From positions 124,001 through 188,000 of the forward strand of contig NZ_JAENHM010000060.1 in the NCBI RefSeq assembly GCF_016595245.1: 64,000 nucleotides of DNA. Reading direction: 5' to 3'. Made by a program: the position numbers and the translations under genes. Shown in pieces: positions 55,979 through 64,000 of this stretch (position 1 is the stretch's first letter; the number at the start of each line of letters is the position of its first letter). The notes beneath the pieces were generated by a model. That model was given only the letters and a program-made list of their open reading frames with translations, did not search any database and was not told the origin of the DNA. This DNA is from Azospirillum endophyticum. GTDB taxonomy: Bacteria > Pseudomonadota > Alphaproteobacteria > Azospirillales > Azospirillaceae.

Positions 55979-57697
55979 TCAATCGGCCGCCAGCCCCACC
56001 CCGCATTCCCGCGCCCATTCGAGCAGCCGGGCGGTCACGCCGTCCGGTTCCGGTCGTTGCAGAGGCGCGGCGCCCGCCACCACGGCGCCGTTGCTGCCGT
56101 CGATGGTCAGCAGGTCGCCGGTACGAATCGTCACCGCACCCACCCGCATCACCCCCTCCTCCGCGTCGATGCGGAGCGCACGGGCACCGCAGACGCAGGG
56201 GCGGCCCATGCCGCGGGCGACGGTGGCGGCGTGGCTGGTGAAGCCGCCGCGCGCGGTGACGATGCCGACGGCGGCCTGCATGCCGTGGATGTCCTCCGGC
56301 GAGGTTTCCGGCCGGCACAGGATCACCGGCGCTCCGCCGCGCGCCAGCCGCACCGCATCCTGCGTGGTGAAGGCGGCCCGGCCGGTCGCCGCCCCCGGCG
56401 ACGCCGGCAGGCCGGTGGCGATCGCGGCATCCAGCGCCTCCGGCGTCAGGGTCGGGCGCAGCAGCTCGTCCAAGGCCTGCGGATCGACGCGGCGCACCGC
56501 CTCGTCGCGGCTGATGATCCCCTCCTCGGCCATGTCGACGGCGATGCGGACCGCCGCTTCGGAGGAACGCTTGCCGCTGCGCGACTGCAGGATGAACAGG
56601 CGTCCGCCCTCCACCGTGAATTCGATGTCCTGCATGTCGCCGAAGGCGCGTTCCAGTTGCCCGGCCACCGCGCAGAGCTCCGCATATGCCGCCGGCAGGC
56701 GACGCTCCATCGAACGGTCGGGGTTGGGTTGATCGGCGCTCAGCGGATCCGGGTCGCAGGTGCCGGACACCACGTCCTCGCCCTGGGCATCGGCCAGGAA
56801 TTCGCCGCAAAGGCCGGGGGCACCGCTGGAGGGGTCGCGGGTGAACAGCACGCCGGTGCCGGACTCCGGCCCGCGGTTGCCGAACACCATCGCCTGCACC
56901 GTCACCGCCGTCCCCAGATCCTCCGGCACGCAGTGCAGGGCGCGGAAGGCGACGGCCCGCGGGTTCATCCAGGAGCGGAAGACCGCCGCCACCGCCAGAC
57001 GCAGCTGCTCCGCCGGATCCTGCGGAAAGGGACGGCCGCAGCGCGTCTCCACCAGCCGGAGAAAGCGCGGCAGCAGGATGCGCCAATCCTCCGCCGTCAA
57101 ATCGCCGTCGCGCTGCAGCCCGTGCTCCTCCTTGTGCTCGTCCAGCAGCGCCTCGAACCGGTGGCCGGGCACGCCCATCACGACGCAGCCGAAGGATTGC
57201 ACCAGACGGCGATAGCAGTCATGGGCGAAGCGCGCATCGCCCGACGTCGCCGCCAGCCCCGCCACGGTCAGGTCGTTCAGGCCCAGGTTCAGGATGCTGT
57301 CCATCATGCCGGGCATCGACACCGCCGCGCCCGAGCGGACGGACAGCAGCAGCGGACGGCCGCCATCGCCGAACCTTGCGCCCGCCCGGCGCTCCAGCGC
57401 CGCGATGGCGTCGTCGATCCGTGCCAGCAGCCCGGCCGGCAGCGCGTTGCCGCCATCCAGCCCCCGCCCGGCCTCGGCGGCGATGACGAAGCCCGGCGGG
57501 ACCGGAATGCCGAGCGCCGCCATCTCCACCAGCCGCGCGCCCTTGTTGCCCAGGCGCTCCACCTCGGCCGGGCCGTTGGCCAGCCCGGCCCCGAAGGCGA
57601 CGACCATGTCCGGCACGACCATGGGTACCGGAACCGCCGGAATGGAGGCGTCGGGACGGTGCATCGGAATGGTCTCGCGGACTGCGGTCGTCGTCAT
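55979..57697 (-). CDS. C-terminally truncated pyruvate, phosphate dikinase-like protein
   Basis: 572 residues, against about 880 for PPDK. Present: the ATP-grasp domain (GNKGARLVEMAALGIPVPPG, RSGAAVSMPGMMDSILNLGL, GTGVLFTRDPSSG, DMQDIEFTVEGGRLFILQSR) and the swivelling phosphohistidine domain (GGFTSHAATVARGMGRPC with the phosphate-carrying His). Absent: the C-terminal TIM-barrel that binds PEP/pyruvate. The 200 bases behind it carry no remnant, and the next gene runs the other way. It could only phosphorylate its own histidine unless another protein supplies the barrel. Same strand as, and 7 bases behind, the GlxR-like gene. Confidence 0.85.
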   Translation of the reverse strand: MTTTAVRETIPMHRPDASIPAVPVPMVVPDMVVAFGAGLANGPAEVERLGNKGARLVEMAALGIPVPPGFVIAAEAGRGLDGGNALPAGLLARIDDAIAALERRAGARFGDGGRPLLLSVRSGAAVSMPGMMDSILNLGLNDLTVAGLAATSGDARFAHDCYRRLVQSFGCVVMGVPGHRFEALLDEHKEEHGLQRDGDLTAEDWRILLPRFLRLVETRCGRPFPQDPAEQLRLAVAAVFRSWMNPRAVAFRALHCVPEDLGTAVTVQAMVFGNRGPESGTGVLFTRDPSSGAPGLCGEFLADAQGEDVVSGTCDPDPLSADQPNPDRSMERRLPAAYAELCAVAGQLERAFGDMQDIEFTVEGGRLFILQSRSGKRSSEAAVRIAVDMAEEGIISRDEAVRRVDPQALDELLRPTLTPEALDAAIATGLPASPGAATGRAAFTTQDAVRLARGGAPVILCRPETSPEDIHGMQAAVGIVTARGGFTSHAATVARGMGRPCVCGARALRIDAEEGVMRVGAVTIRTGDLLTIDGSNGAVVAGAAPLQRPEPDGVTARLLEWARECGVGLAAD

Positions 57698-57704
57698 GAT
57701 GCGC

Positions 57705-58271
57705 TCAACTCAGGTTCGGCGACAAAGGTTCAGGGGGGCCGTCGAAGGCCATCAGGCGCAGCAGCCGGTGCAGTCCATCCGGATCGTCACCGTCGCCATC
57801 CGGCTTTCGATCAAGACGCGCCCGTTGCCCCGCGCCGGGGCCGCCGGCATGGACGGCGCGATCGGTGAACACCCGGAGCAGAGCTTCGGCCCGTGCACAT
57901 GCCTCATCGCTGCCGCCAAGGTCGACGGGCAGGTCCCGGGCAAGGCTGGAGGCGATCGGCGCATCCACCAGCAGGCCGCCCAGATCGGCCAATCGCGCGG
58001 CATTGCCCATGGCGGCGGCCGGTGACAGGGATGACAGGTCGATCACCAACGCGCCCGGCGGCAAGGCGGCGGCGAAGCCGTCGTCGGCGAACAGGGCGGC
58101 CTCGACCGACCGTGCATCCGGCAACAGCATCATCACGACATCGCATCTTCCGGCCCGGTCGCGGAAGACGCCGCGGCCATGGGGGTGACGGTGCAGCCGA
58201 TGTCCGGCCTCCCGCAGCCTGCCCATGATCGCATCGGCCATCCCCCCGCCCCCGACGAACCCGACATCCAT
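57705..58271 (-). pseudogene. Degenerate GlxR-like (beta-hydroxyacid dehydrogenase) remnant
   Basis: 188 residues against about 295 for tartronate semialdehyde reductase or HIBADH. The N-terminus has the Rossmann start MDVGFVGGGGMADAIMGRLR and VIDLSSLSPAAAM. The usual SGG substrate loop is replaced (APIASSLARDLPV), and GAGQRARL has arginine where the catalytic lysine of GxGxxxK should be. The helical C-terminal domain is missing. It is likely a decayed reductase gene, or a short Rossmann protein of another role. It starts the two-gene unit with the PPDK-like gene. Confidence 0.6.
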
Positions 58272-58413
58272 TGCGCGATCCTCACTGCCTCCGCCCCACC
58301 GCCGTCATCCGGCGCCGAGCGTCGGCATGAAGAATGATTGCGCGTTCCGCGTCGCACAATAGCACCTTCGCGCAATTTTCACATCGCGGAAACCCGCCCC
58401 GGCTTTCCTAATC

Positions 58414-59208
58414 TTACCCGAGCCTAACATGTTCGGCCGCAGTCTCCAGTGGCGAAAAGCCGCAGCCGGCCGGAATCCGGTAGACCGGTCCGGCCGCCGT
58501 GTCCACCAGGCACGGCAGGATCGGCGGCGGCAATCCGGCATGCGGTCCGAGAGGAATCGCGGCACAGGCCATCGCCGCCGCGGTGTCTGCGCAGCCCGCC
58601 AGCCGCAGCAGGGTCATGCGGGTGGCGAAGACCAGCCGGCACCGTCCGGCCTCCTCCTCCGCGAGCAGGCGGCACGGGGAGGCCCACAGCGTGCCGACGG
58701 CTTCCCCGCCGTCGCCCTTCGGCTCCTGCCCGTCCGGCGCCGGGGCCAGGAGGAACAGCGTGTCGAAGCGGCGCGGCAGCGTCTCCGGCGTCACCCAGCG
58801 CGCCATCACCGCCATGCGGTCGAAGGCCGGGGCGGCTCCGGCACGGGCCAACGCGTCGGCGAAGCCCTCTCCCGCCGCAAGAGAACGGCGCAACCCGGCC
58901 AGGGACGAGGGCGGCAGTGGATCCTGGGTCAGCAGAATGCCGCATTCCTCCGCACACTCCCGCACGGCGGCGACCCGATGCGCGAGATCGGCCGGCGGCT
59001 CCCCGTCCGGCCAGCGGGCGCGCCAGAGCGGATCATGGTCCGCCGGCTCCAGCCGGCCGCCGGGAAAGACGGTGGCGCCGGGCGCGAAACGGAGACCGGC
59101 ATGGCGTTCCATCACCAGCACTTCTAGTCCTTCCGGCCCGTCGCGCAGCAGGATCAGCGTGGCGGCCGGATGGGGCGGAACGGGGCTTCGGAGCGCGGTC
59201 TCGGGCAT
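58414..59208 (-). CDS. Nudix hydrolase
   Basis: 264 residues from the ATG at 59208 (MPETALRSPVPPHPAATLIL); an upstream start at 59244 is not supported. The Nudix box is stretched by an insert: GATVFPGGRLEP then AAVRECAEECGILL, which keeps the RExxEExG metal part. The length and PPILPCLVDTAAG end fit the NUDT19/RppH-unrelated group that hydrolyses CoA or its acyl derivatives. CoA specificity is only a suggestion, though a CoA-thioester hydrolase would fit the neighbours. Divergent from pyk. Confidence 0.75.
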   Translation of the reverse strand: MPETALRSPVPPHPAATLILLRDGPEGLEVLVMERHAGLRFAPGATVFPGGRLEPADHDPLWRARWPDGEPPADLAHRVAAVRECAEECGILLTQDPLPPSSLAGLRRSLAAGEGFADALARAGAAPAFDRMAVMARWVTPETLPRRFDTLFLLAPAPDGQEPKGDGGEAVGTLWASPCRLLAEEEAGRCRLVFATRMTLLRLAGCADTAAAMACAAIPLGPHAGLPPPILPCLVDTAAGPVYRIPAGCGFSPLETAAEHVRLG

Positions 59209-59407
59209 GTCCCAGTGTCGCCGACCGGGTATCCGCCTGTCCATGGGCGGAGGGAGGAACCACTCTCACGATGCGGAATTAGGAACGGGAGCCGTTTGAC
59301 CGTCCGGCCTAAGACTTCCAGCATCCCGGCAACACCGAACTTCGCTCACCATCACTCGCCAGTCCCGCCCCTTTTCGCAAAGGGCCGGGCGGAGGAAGGC
59401 TGTCGTC

Positions 59408-60871
59408 ATGCCGTTCAACCGCAGCACCAAGATCGTCGCCACGCTGGGTCCCGCCAGCTCGTCCGAAAGCCAGATCACGGCCCTGGCCCGGGCGGGCGTG
59501 AACGTCTTCCGCCTGAACGCCAGCCACGGCACCCAGGCCGAGCATGCGGAGCGCTACGCCCGCATCCGTGCCGCCGAGCGGACGCTGGGCCGGCCGATCG
59601 GCGTTCTGCTCGACCTCCAGGGTCCCAAGCTGCGGGTCGGCACCTTCGGCTTCGGGCCGGTCGATCTTTCCATCGGCGACCGCTTCCGCCTCGACCTCGA
59701 TCGCCGGCCGGGCGACAGCCGCCGCGTCTGCCTGCCCCATCCTGAGGTGTTCGCCAGCCTGGAGCCCGGCCTGGACCTGCTGCTGAACGACGGGCGCATC
59801 CGGCTGCGCGTGCTCGACTGCGGCGCCGATTTCGCCGAGACGGAGGTGGTTGCCGGCGGCACCCTGTCCGACCGCAAGGGCGTCAACGTCCCCGGTGCGG
59901 CGCTGGCGCTCAGCGCCCTGTCGGAGAAGGACCGCAGCGACCTCGCCTTCGGGCTCGACCTCGGGGTGGACTGGATCGGCCTCAGCTTCGTCCAGCGGCC
60001 GGAGGACATCCTGGAAGCGCGCGAGCTGATCGGCGACCGGGCGCATGTGATGACCAAGATCGAGAAGCCGGCGGCCCTGCCGACGCTGGACCGGATCATC
60101 GAGCTGTCCGACGCGGTGATGGTGGCGCGCGGGGATCTCGGCGTGGAATTGCCGCCGGAAGACGTGCCGGGCCTGCAGAAGAAGATGATCCGTCTCAGCC
60201 GCGCCATGGGCAAGCCGGTGATCGTCGCCACCCAGATGCTGGAATCCATGGTGTCGGAACCGACCCCGACCCGGGCCGAGGCCTCCGACGTCGCCAACGC
60301 CGTCTATGACGGGGCCGACGCGGTGATGCTGAGCGCCGAGTCCGCATCGGGCCGCTATCCGGTCGAGGCCGTGGCGATGATGGAGCGCATCGTCCGCCGG
60401 GTGGAAGGCGACCCGCTCTACCGCCGCATCATGGACGCCGACCATCCCAGCCCGGAGGCGACCGTCCCCGACGCGCTGACCGCCGCGGCGCGACAGGTGG
60501 CGGAAACCATCAGCGCCGCCGCCATCGTGACCTACACCACCACCGGATCGACCACGCTGCGCGCCTCGCGCGAGCGGCCGGGCGTGCCGGTCCTCGGCCT
60601 CAGCAACAACGAGGCGACGGCACGGCGGCTGTCGCTGGCCTGGGGCGTCCACGCCGCGCTGACCGACGACGTCGCCAATTTCTCGGAGATGGTCGGGCGG
60701 GCGCTGACCGCTGCGGCGGATGCCGGGATCGGCAAGTCCGGCCAGTCGCTGGTGGTCACCGCCGGCGTTCCCTTCGGCACGCCGGGCAAGACCAACGCCC
60801 TGCGGGTGGTGACCATCGACGGCGACGACGTGCCGAAGGTGGAAGCGGCGCAGAAGGCAGTGACGGCCTGA
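59408..60871 (+). CDS. pyk: Pyruvate kinase
   Basis: 487 residues. NRSTKIVATLGPASSSESQI is the start; MTKIEKPAALPTLDRIIE holds the catalytic lysine and glutamate, and MVARGDLGVELPPEDVP and ATQMLESMVSEPTPTRAEAS follow. The C-terminal allosteric domain is present. It converts PEP and ADP to pyruvate and ATP. In glycerate-pathway gene groups a pyruvate kinase often accompanies gcl and glxR, which fits here. It follows the Nudix gene divergently and is alone on its strand. Confidence 0.95.
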   Translation: MPFNRSTKIVATLGPASSSESQITALARAGVNVFRLNASHGTQAEHAERYARIRAAERTLGRPIGVLLDLQGPKLRVGTFGFGPVDLSIGDRFRLDLDRRPGDSRRVCLPHPEVFASLEPGLDLLLNDGRIRLRVLDCGADFAETEVVAGGTLSDRKGVNVPGAALALSALSEKDRSDLAFGLDLGVDWIGLSFVQRPEDILEARELIGDRAHVMTKIEKPAALPTLDRIIELSDAVMVARGDLGVELPPEDVPGLQKKMIRLSRAMGKPVIVATQMLESMVSEPTPTRAEASDVANAVYDGADAVMLSAESASGRYPVEAVAMMERIVRRVEGDPLYRRIMDADHPSPEATVPDALTAAARQVAETISAAAIVTYTTTGSTTLRASRERPGVPVLGLSNNEATARRLSLAWGVHAALTDDVANFSEMVGRALTAAADAGIGKSGQSLVVTAGVPFGTPGKTNALRVVTIDGDDVPKVEAAQKAVTA

Positions 60872-60922
60872 CGTGCGGGGGGCCGCAGGCCGGCTCCCTC
60901 CCTCACTTCGGGAAGCTGCTCT

Positions 60923-61612
60923 TCACTCCAGGAAGTCGCAGTGCTTCTCCACATGCGCGGCCAGCCCCATCGTGTGCTCGCGCACCAGCCTCTCGGCAAG
61001 GTCGGCGTCGCGGGTCTCCAGGGCCTTGATGATGGCGCGGTGGTCGTGGATGGAGCGCTCGGCCCGGTCCTCCTGGCCGATGGTCAGCTTGCGGATCGCC
61101 CGCATGTGGATGAACAGGTTGTCGGTGACGTCCTGGATCAGCTTCGAGCCACTCAGCTGGATGATGCTCTTGTGGAAGGCGATGTTGGCGTCGGAATATT
61201 CGCTGACATTGTCCTTCGGGCTGCGCTGCTCGAAGCTGCCGAACAGGTCCCACAGCTTGTGGATCTCCTCCGCCGGGGCGTGTTCCGCCGCCATGCGGGC
61301 GGCCATGCTTTCCAGCGCCGCCCAGACCTGGATCATCTCGACGATCTCGGTCTTGGTCTTGCGGATGACGAAGATGCCGCGGCGCGGCTGCAGGCGGATG
61401 AAGCCCTCCTGCTCCAGCAGGGTCAGCGCCTCGCGGATCGGCGTGCGGCTGACGCCGAGCTTGTCGCTGAGCTGCCGTTCGTCCAGCCGGATCTCGCGGT
61501 CGTGGTCGTAGATGTCCATCTCCGTGATCGCCTGCTTCAGCGCGTGATAGACCTGACTGCGGAAGGTCGTTCCGGTGTCGAGGGGCTGGACGTTGAGAGC
61601 AGGAAAGGTCAT
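60923..61612 (-). CDS. GntR-family (FCD/FadR-type) regulator 2
   Basis: 229 residues, the same length as GntR1. Winged helix LSDKLGVSRTPIREALTLLE, GFIRLQPRRGIFVIRKTKTE; FCD domain with NIAFHKSIIQLSGSKLIQDV and MRAIRKLTIGQEDRAERSIH, and the ending AAHVEKHCDFLE parallels RYVERHCAFLD-like GntR1. The two are plain paralogues. It has its own promoter with an embedded GGTAT-type site at 61703-61731 and so is probably autoregulated or cross-regulated by GntR1. Confidence 0.92.
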   Translation of the reverse strand: MTFPALNVQPLDTGTTFRSQVYHALKQAITEMDIYDHDREIRLDERQLSDKLGVSRTPIREALTLLEQEGFIRLQPRRGIFVIRKTKTEIVEMIQVWAALESMAARMAAEHAPAEEIHKLWDLFGSFEQRSPKDNVSEYSDANIAFHKSIIQLSGSKLIQDVTDNLFIHMRAIRKLTIGQEDRAERSIHDHRAIIKALETRDADLAERLVREHTMGLAAHVEKHCDFLE

Positions 61613-61702
61613 GGAGTCGATGTCCTCATGTCTCGCCGGCTGTATGTCTCGCCGGCTGTCTGGGCGCACCCGGTCGGGCCCCCGACCGGGACCTTCGGCT
61701 TT

Positions 61703-61731
61703 TTCGTATCCTACATACCAGATGCATGCAA
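61703..61731 (-). promoter_or_regulatory. Promoter/operator of GntR2
   Basis: On the minus strand TTGCAT, 17 bases, TACGAA; the spacer is GCATCTGGTATGTAGGA. The CATCTGGTAT part matches the promoters of GntR1 and antiporter copy 2; only one half-site is well kept. Confidence 0.55.
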
Positions 61732-61775
61732 GGCGTTGAAATGTCCAGGGGGGCAGGCGTAAACCACGCCCGCGG

Positions 61776-62420
61776 TCAGCCGCAACGCTGCGCTGCGTTT
61801 CCGGCCGGCCCCAATGCCGCAAGCAGCGGCGCCAGCGCTTGCGGATCGCGCATCGCCAACCCCATCACCGCCACGCCAGCCGCACCGGCCGCCCGGCATT
61901 CAGCCACTGCGCCCGCCCGGTCGATGCCGCCGAGCGCGATCACCGGCACGCCCCGGCCGACCCAGTGCCGCACCCCTGCGGTGCCGAGGCAAGGTCCGTA
62001 GCCCGGCTTGCTGGCCGAGGGAAAGACCGGAGACAGGGTGACGTAATCGACCTGCCCGCTTGCCCGCTCAATCGCCGCCCCGCCGTCCGAGTCGTGAACC
62101 GACAGCCCGATCAACGCGTCCCTGCCCAGCAATGCGCGCGCCGCCGCCGGATCGCCGCCGGAAGGCAGATGCACCCCATCCGCGCCGGCCGCCGCCGCCA
62201 GCGTCGGGTCGCCATGCAGGGTGACGCAGGCATCCCAAGGCCGGGCGCGGGCCATCAGCGCGCGGGCCAGCTCCAACCGCTCCGCATCCGGCAAGTCCTT
62301 GTCCCGCAACGACAGCCAGCGCAGGCCGGACGCGAACAGGCAATCCGCGATTTCCGGCAGCGGCCGGTCGGCCAGCCGCCGGTCGGTGACGACCAGCAGC
62401 GACGGTTCAGGCAGTGGCAT
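61776..62420 (-). CDS. Thiamine phosphate synthase-like protein
   Basis: 214 residues from the ATG at 62420 (MPLPEPSLLVVTDRRLADRP); an ATG at 62438 gives six more residues. TIM-barrel residues of the ThiE/TenI group: WLSLRDKDLPDAERL, LHGDPTLAAAAGADGVHLPS, DYVTLSPVFPSASKPGYGPC and VIALGGIDRAGAV. ThiE joins HMP-PP and THZ-P to thiamine phosphate; TenI is a thiazole tautomerase. The RDK and SPVF motifs favour ThiE, but the HMP-PP side is not clear. Two ThDP enzymes (Oxc and Gcl) are made in this region. The gene is alone, not in a thi operon. Confidence 0.75.
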   Translation of the reverse strand: MPLPEPSLLVVTDRRLADRPLPEIADCLFASGLRWLSLRDKDLPDAERLELARALMARARPWDACVTLHGDPTLAAAAGADGVHLPSGGDPAAARALLGRDALIGLSVHDSDGGAAIERASGQVDYVTLSPVFPSASKPGYGPCLGTAGVRHWVGRGVPVIALGGIDRAGAVAECRAAGAAGVAVMGLAMRDPQALAPLLAALGPAGNAAQRCG

Positions 62421-62610
62421 CGGTCCGCATCCATTCATCGGGCCTTGCATCCTCGCAAACTGCCGCGCTTCCGGCCAGCCGCCGATTGTGGCTTTTCCCA
62501 TTCCACGGAAATCCAGCGGATTCACATGGACAGTTCGCATGCATGTTGCGTGGTTCGCAGATGGTCCGTATTGACATAGTCCGTCAAACTGATGATCGTG
62601 AAAGCGGGCA

Positions 62611-62630
62611 TGGGGCATATGGCATGCCAG
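62611..62630 (+). promoter_or_regulatory. GntR-type operator and promoter of antiporter copy 3
   Basis: GGCAT-atggc-ATGCC (62614-62628) is an inverted repeat of the same family as the other sites, and TTATAA follows shortly after as a possible -10, with a weak GGGGCA at -35. It lies 155 bases before the antiporter start. No gene is seen in the rest of the 364-base gap 62421-62784. Confidence 0.5.
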
Positions 62631-62729
62631 CAATTATAAGTTGGTGACGCAGCCCCCTCCCACAGCCTTTTCTCGGGCCGGACGGCAGAGACGAATGACA
62701 CGGCCGTATCAATCAAAAGGTCCGGCAGT

Positions 62730-62763
62730 CCGAACAGAACATGTCGCCGAACAGAACATGTCG
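62730..62763. repeat. Exact tandem 17-bp repeat in the leader of antiporter copy 3
   Basis: ccgaacagaacatgtcg occurs twice head to tail, ending 21 bases before the start codon and just ahead of the ribosome site gggaggaa. It was not seen elsewhere in the window. Confidence 0.8.
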
Positions 62764-62784
62764 GGTGCAAGCGGGAGGAAGCAT

Positions 62785-64000
62785 ATGGTGCGTGAGACGC
62801 ACGGCAACACGGCCCAGGTCGCACCCTGGGGCGGGCGCTGGATGCAGCTGGCCATCGGCATCGTCTGCATGTCGATGATCGCCAACCTGCAGTATGGCTG
62901 GACCCTGTTCGTCGAGCCGATCGACGACAAGCATGGCTGGGGCCGCACCGCGATCCAGGTTGCCTTCACCATCTTCATCGTCACCGAAACCTGGCTGGTG
63001 CCGGTGGAGGGCTGGTTCGTCGACAAATTCGGCCCGCGCATCGTCGTGCTGGTGGGCGGCGCGCTGTGCGCGCTGTCCTGGGCGCTGAACGCGGTGGCGG
63101 ATTCGCTGACCCTGCTTTATCTCGCCGCGGTGATCGGCGGCATCGGCGCCGGCGGTGTGTACGGCACCTGCGTCGGCAATGCGCTGAAATGGTTTCCCGA
63201 CCGCCGCGGCCTGGCCGCCGGCCTGACCGCCGCCGGCTTCGGCGCCGGCTCCGCCCTGACGGTCGTGCCGATCGCCACGATGATCGAGACCTCCGGCTTC
63301 GAGACCACCTTCATGACCTTCGGCCTCGGCCAGGGGCTGGTGATCCTGGTGCTGGCCTGGTTCATGGCCGACCCGCCCAAGCTGGGCTACGGCCAGGCGC
63401 GCGGCGCCACCGCCCCGCAGCGCCGCCACTACACCCCGCAGGAGATGCTGCGCACGCCCGTCTTCTGGATCATGTACGGCATGTTCACCATGGTCGCCGC
63501 GGGCGGGCTGATGGTCACCGCCCAGCTCGGCCCCATCGCCGCCGACATGGGCCTGATCGACGCCCCGGTCAGCATCCTGGGCCTGACCCTGCCGGCCCTG
63601 ACCTTCGCCCTGTCCATCGACCGGGTGATGAACGGCATCACGCGGCCCTTCTTCGGCTGGGTGTCGGACCATATCGGGCGCGAGAACACGATGTTCATCG
63701 CCTTCACCATCGAGGCGGTCGGCGTGATGGCGCTCAGCGCCTATGGCGCCGACCCGGTGGCCTTCGTCATCCTGACCGGCCTGGTGTTCTTCGCCTGGGG
63801 CGAGATCTTCAGCCTGTTCCCGGCCTGCTGCGGCGACACCTTCGGTTCGCGCTTCGCCGCCACCAACGCCGGCATGCTCTACACCGCGAAGGGGGTGGCC
63901 GCCCTGCTGGTTCCCGTCGGCAACCTGATGGTGGAGGCGACCGGCAGCTGGCAGACGGTCTTCTACAGCGTCGCCATCGTCAACGCGCTGGCCGCCTTCC
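62785..64000 (+). CDS. Oxalate/formate antiporter-family MFS transporter, copy 3 (partial)
   Basis: At least 405 residues, open to the window edge; expected total near 430. Start ATG at 62785 (MVRETHGNTAQVAPWGGRWM) behind gggaggaa. It is closest to copy 2, sharing WTLFVEPIDDKHGWGRTAIQ, KWFPDRRGLAAGLTAAGFGA and RVMNGITRPFFGWVSDHIGR. The key lysine is in LYTAKGVAALLVP and the arginine in SIDRVMNG. It faces ThiE divergently. Operator and tandem repeats lie in its leader. Confidence 0.85.
   Translation, partial: MVRETHGNTAQVAPWGGRWMQLAIGIVCMSMIANLQYGWTLFVEPIDDKHGWGRTAIQVAFTIFIVTETWLVPVEGWFVDKFGPRIVVLVGGALCALSWALNAVADSLTLLYLAAVIGGIGAGGVYGTCVGNALKWFPDRRGLAAGLTAAGFGAGSALTVVPIATMIETSGFETTFMTFGLGQGLVILVLAWFMADPPKLGYGQARGATAPQRRHYTPQEMLRTPVFWIMYGMFTMVAAGGLMVTAQLGPIAADMGLIDAPVSILGLTLPALTFALSIDRVMNGITRPFFGWVSDHIGRENTMFIAFTIEAVGVMALSAYGADPVAFVILTGLVFFAWGEIFSLFPACCGDTFGSRFAATNAGMLYTAKGVAALLVPVGNLMVEATGSWQTVFYSVAIVNALAAF

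Overview
The window is high-GC DNA with dense coding on both strands, short intergenic gaps and frequent GTG starts. The gene set points to an alphaproteobacterium, most likely a Rhodospirillales/Azospirillum-type organism: PhyR-type stress regulator, PntAA/PntAB/PntB split transhydrogenase, large chemoreceptor, oxalate and purine catabolism. The genus is inferred from gene content, not from a marker gene. No rRNA, CRISPR array, insertion sequence or phage gene was seen. Two tRNA-Pro(CGG) genes lie in a local tandem duplication.

Layout. 1-6.6 kb holds housekeeping genes: a TPR-glycosyltransferase, a metallophosphatase, an AhpD-like protein, two tRNA-Pro, polyprenyl diphosphate synthase, a DUF2007 protein, a TrmN6-type methyltransferase and an S49 peptidase. 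6.6-9.7 kb holds an oxalate/formate-type MFS antiporter (copy 1), two small unknown genes and YajQ. 9.7-15.6 kb is a complete dppABCDF-type peptide ABC operon. 15.9-31.2 kb is mixed: EamA exporter, YdjC deacetylase, chemoreceptor, aryl-CoA ligase, PhyR, PurU, Tat-type amidase, BON lipoprotein, quinone oxidoreductase. 31.6-43.4 kb is the metabolic core: IclR, sucDC, frc, oxc, a GntR/FCD regulator, IclR, LysR, glyoxylate carboligase and HIU hydrolase. 43.8-45.2 kb holds allantoinase and OHCU decarboxylase, bracketed by inverted mosaic repeats. 45.4-55.8 kb holds pntB-pntAB-pntAA-CBS-panE-like, a TSUP transporter, oxalate antiporter copy 2, a GNAT, a one-TM small protein, a second CBS protein and an HDAC-family hydrolase. 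56-64 kb holds a C-terminally truncated PPDK, a degenerate GlxR-like gene, a Nudix protein, pyruvate kinase, a second GntR/FCD paralogue, a ThiE-like protein and antiporter copy 3, which runs off the end.

How the parts fit. Oxalate would enter by the OxlT-type antiporters and be activated by Frc. Oxc would decarboxylate oxalyl-CoA to formyl-CoA (energy branch), or the PanE2-like reductase would reduce it to glyoxylate (carbon branch). Glyoxylate would then pass through Gcl and the glycerate pathway, with pyruvate kinase at its end. The reductase shares a strand and probably an operon with a CBS protein and the proton-translocating transhydrogenase, a plausible local NADPH supply. Ten or more GGTATACC-type sites lie in front of the antiporters, the GntR genes, the reductase operon, TSUP, GNAT, the small TM protein, CBS2 and an unknown 71-aa protein. 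They match the known FadR/FCD operator style and often sit between recognisable -35 and -10 elements. I read this as one regulon controlled by one or both GntR paralogues. The unknown members (two CBS proteins, GNAT, TSUP, two small proteins) are the most promising undescribed part. Intergenic GC-rich palindromic mosaic repeats recur between transcription units.
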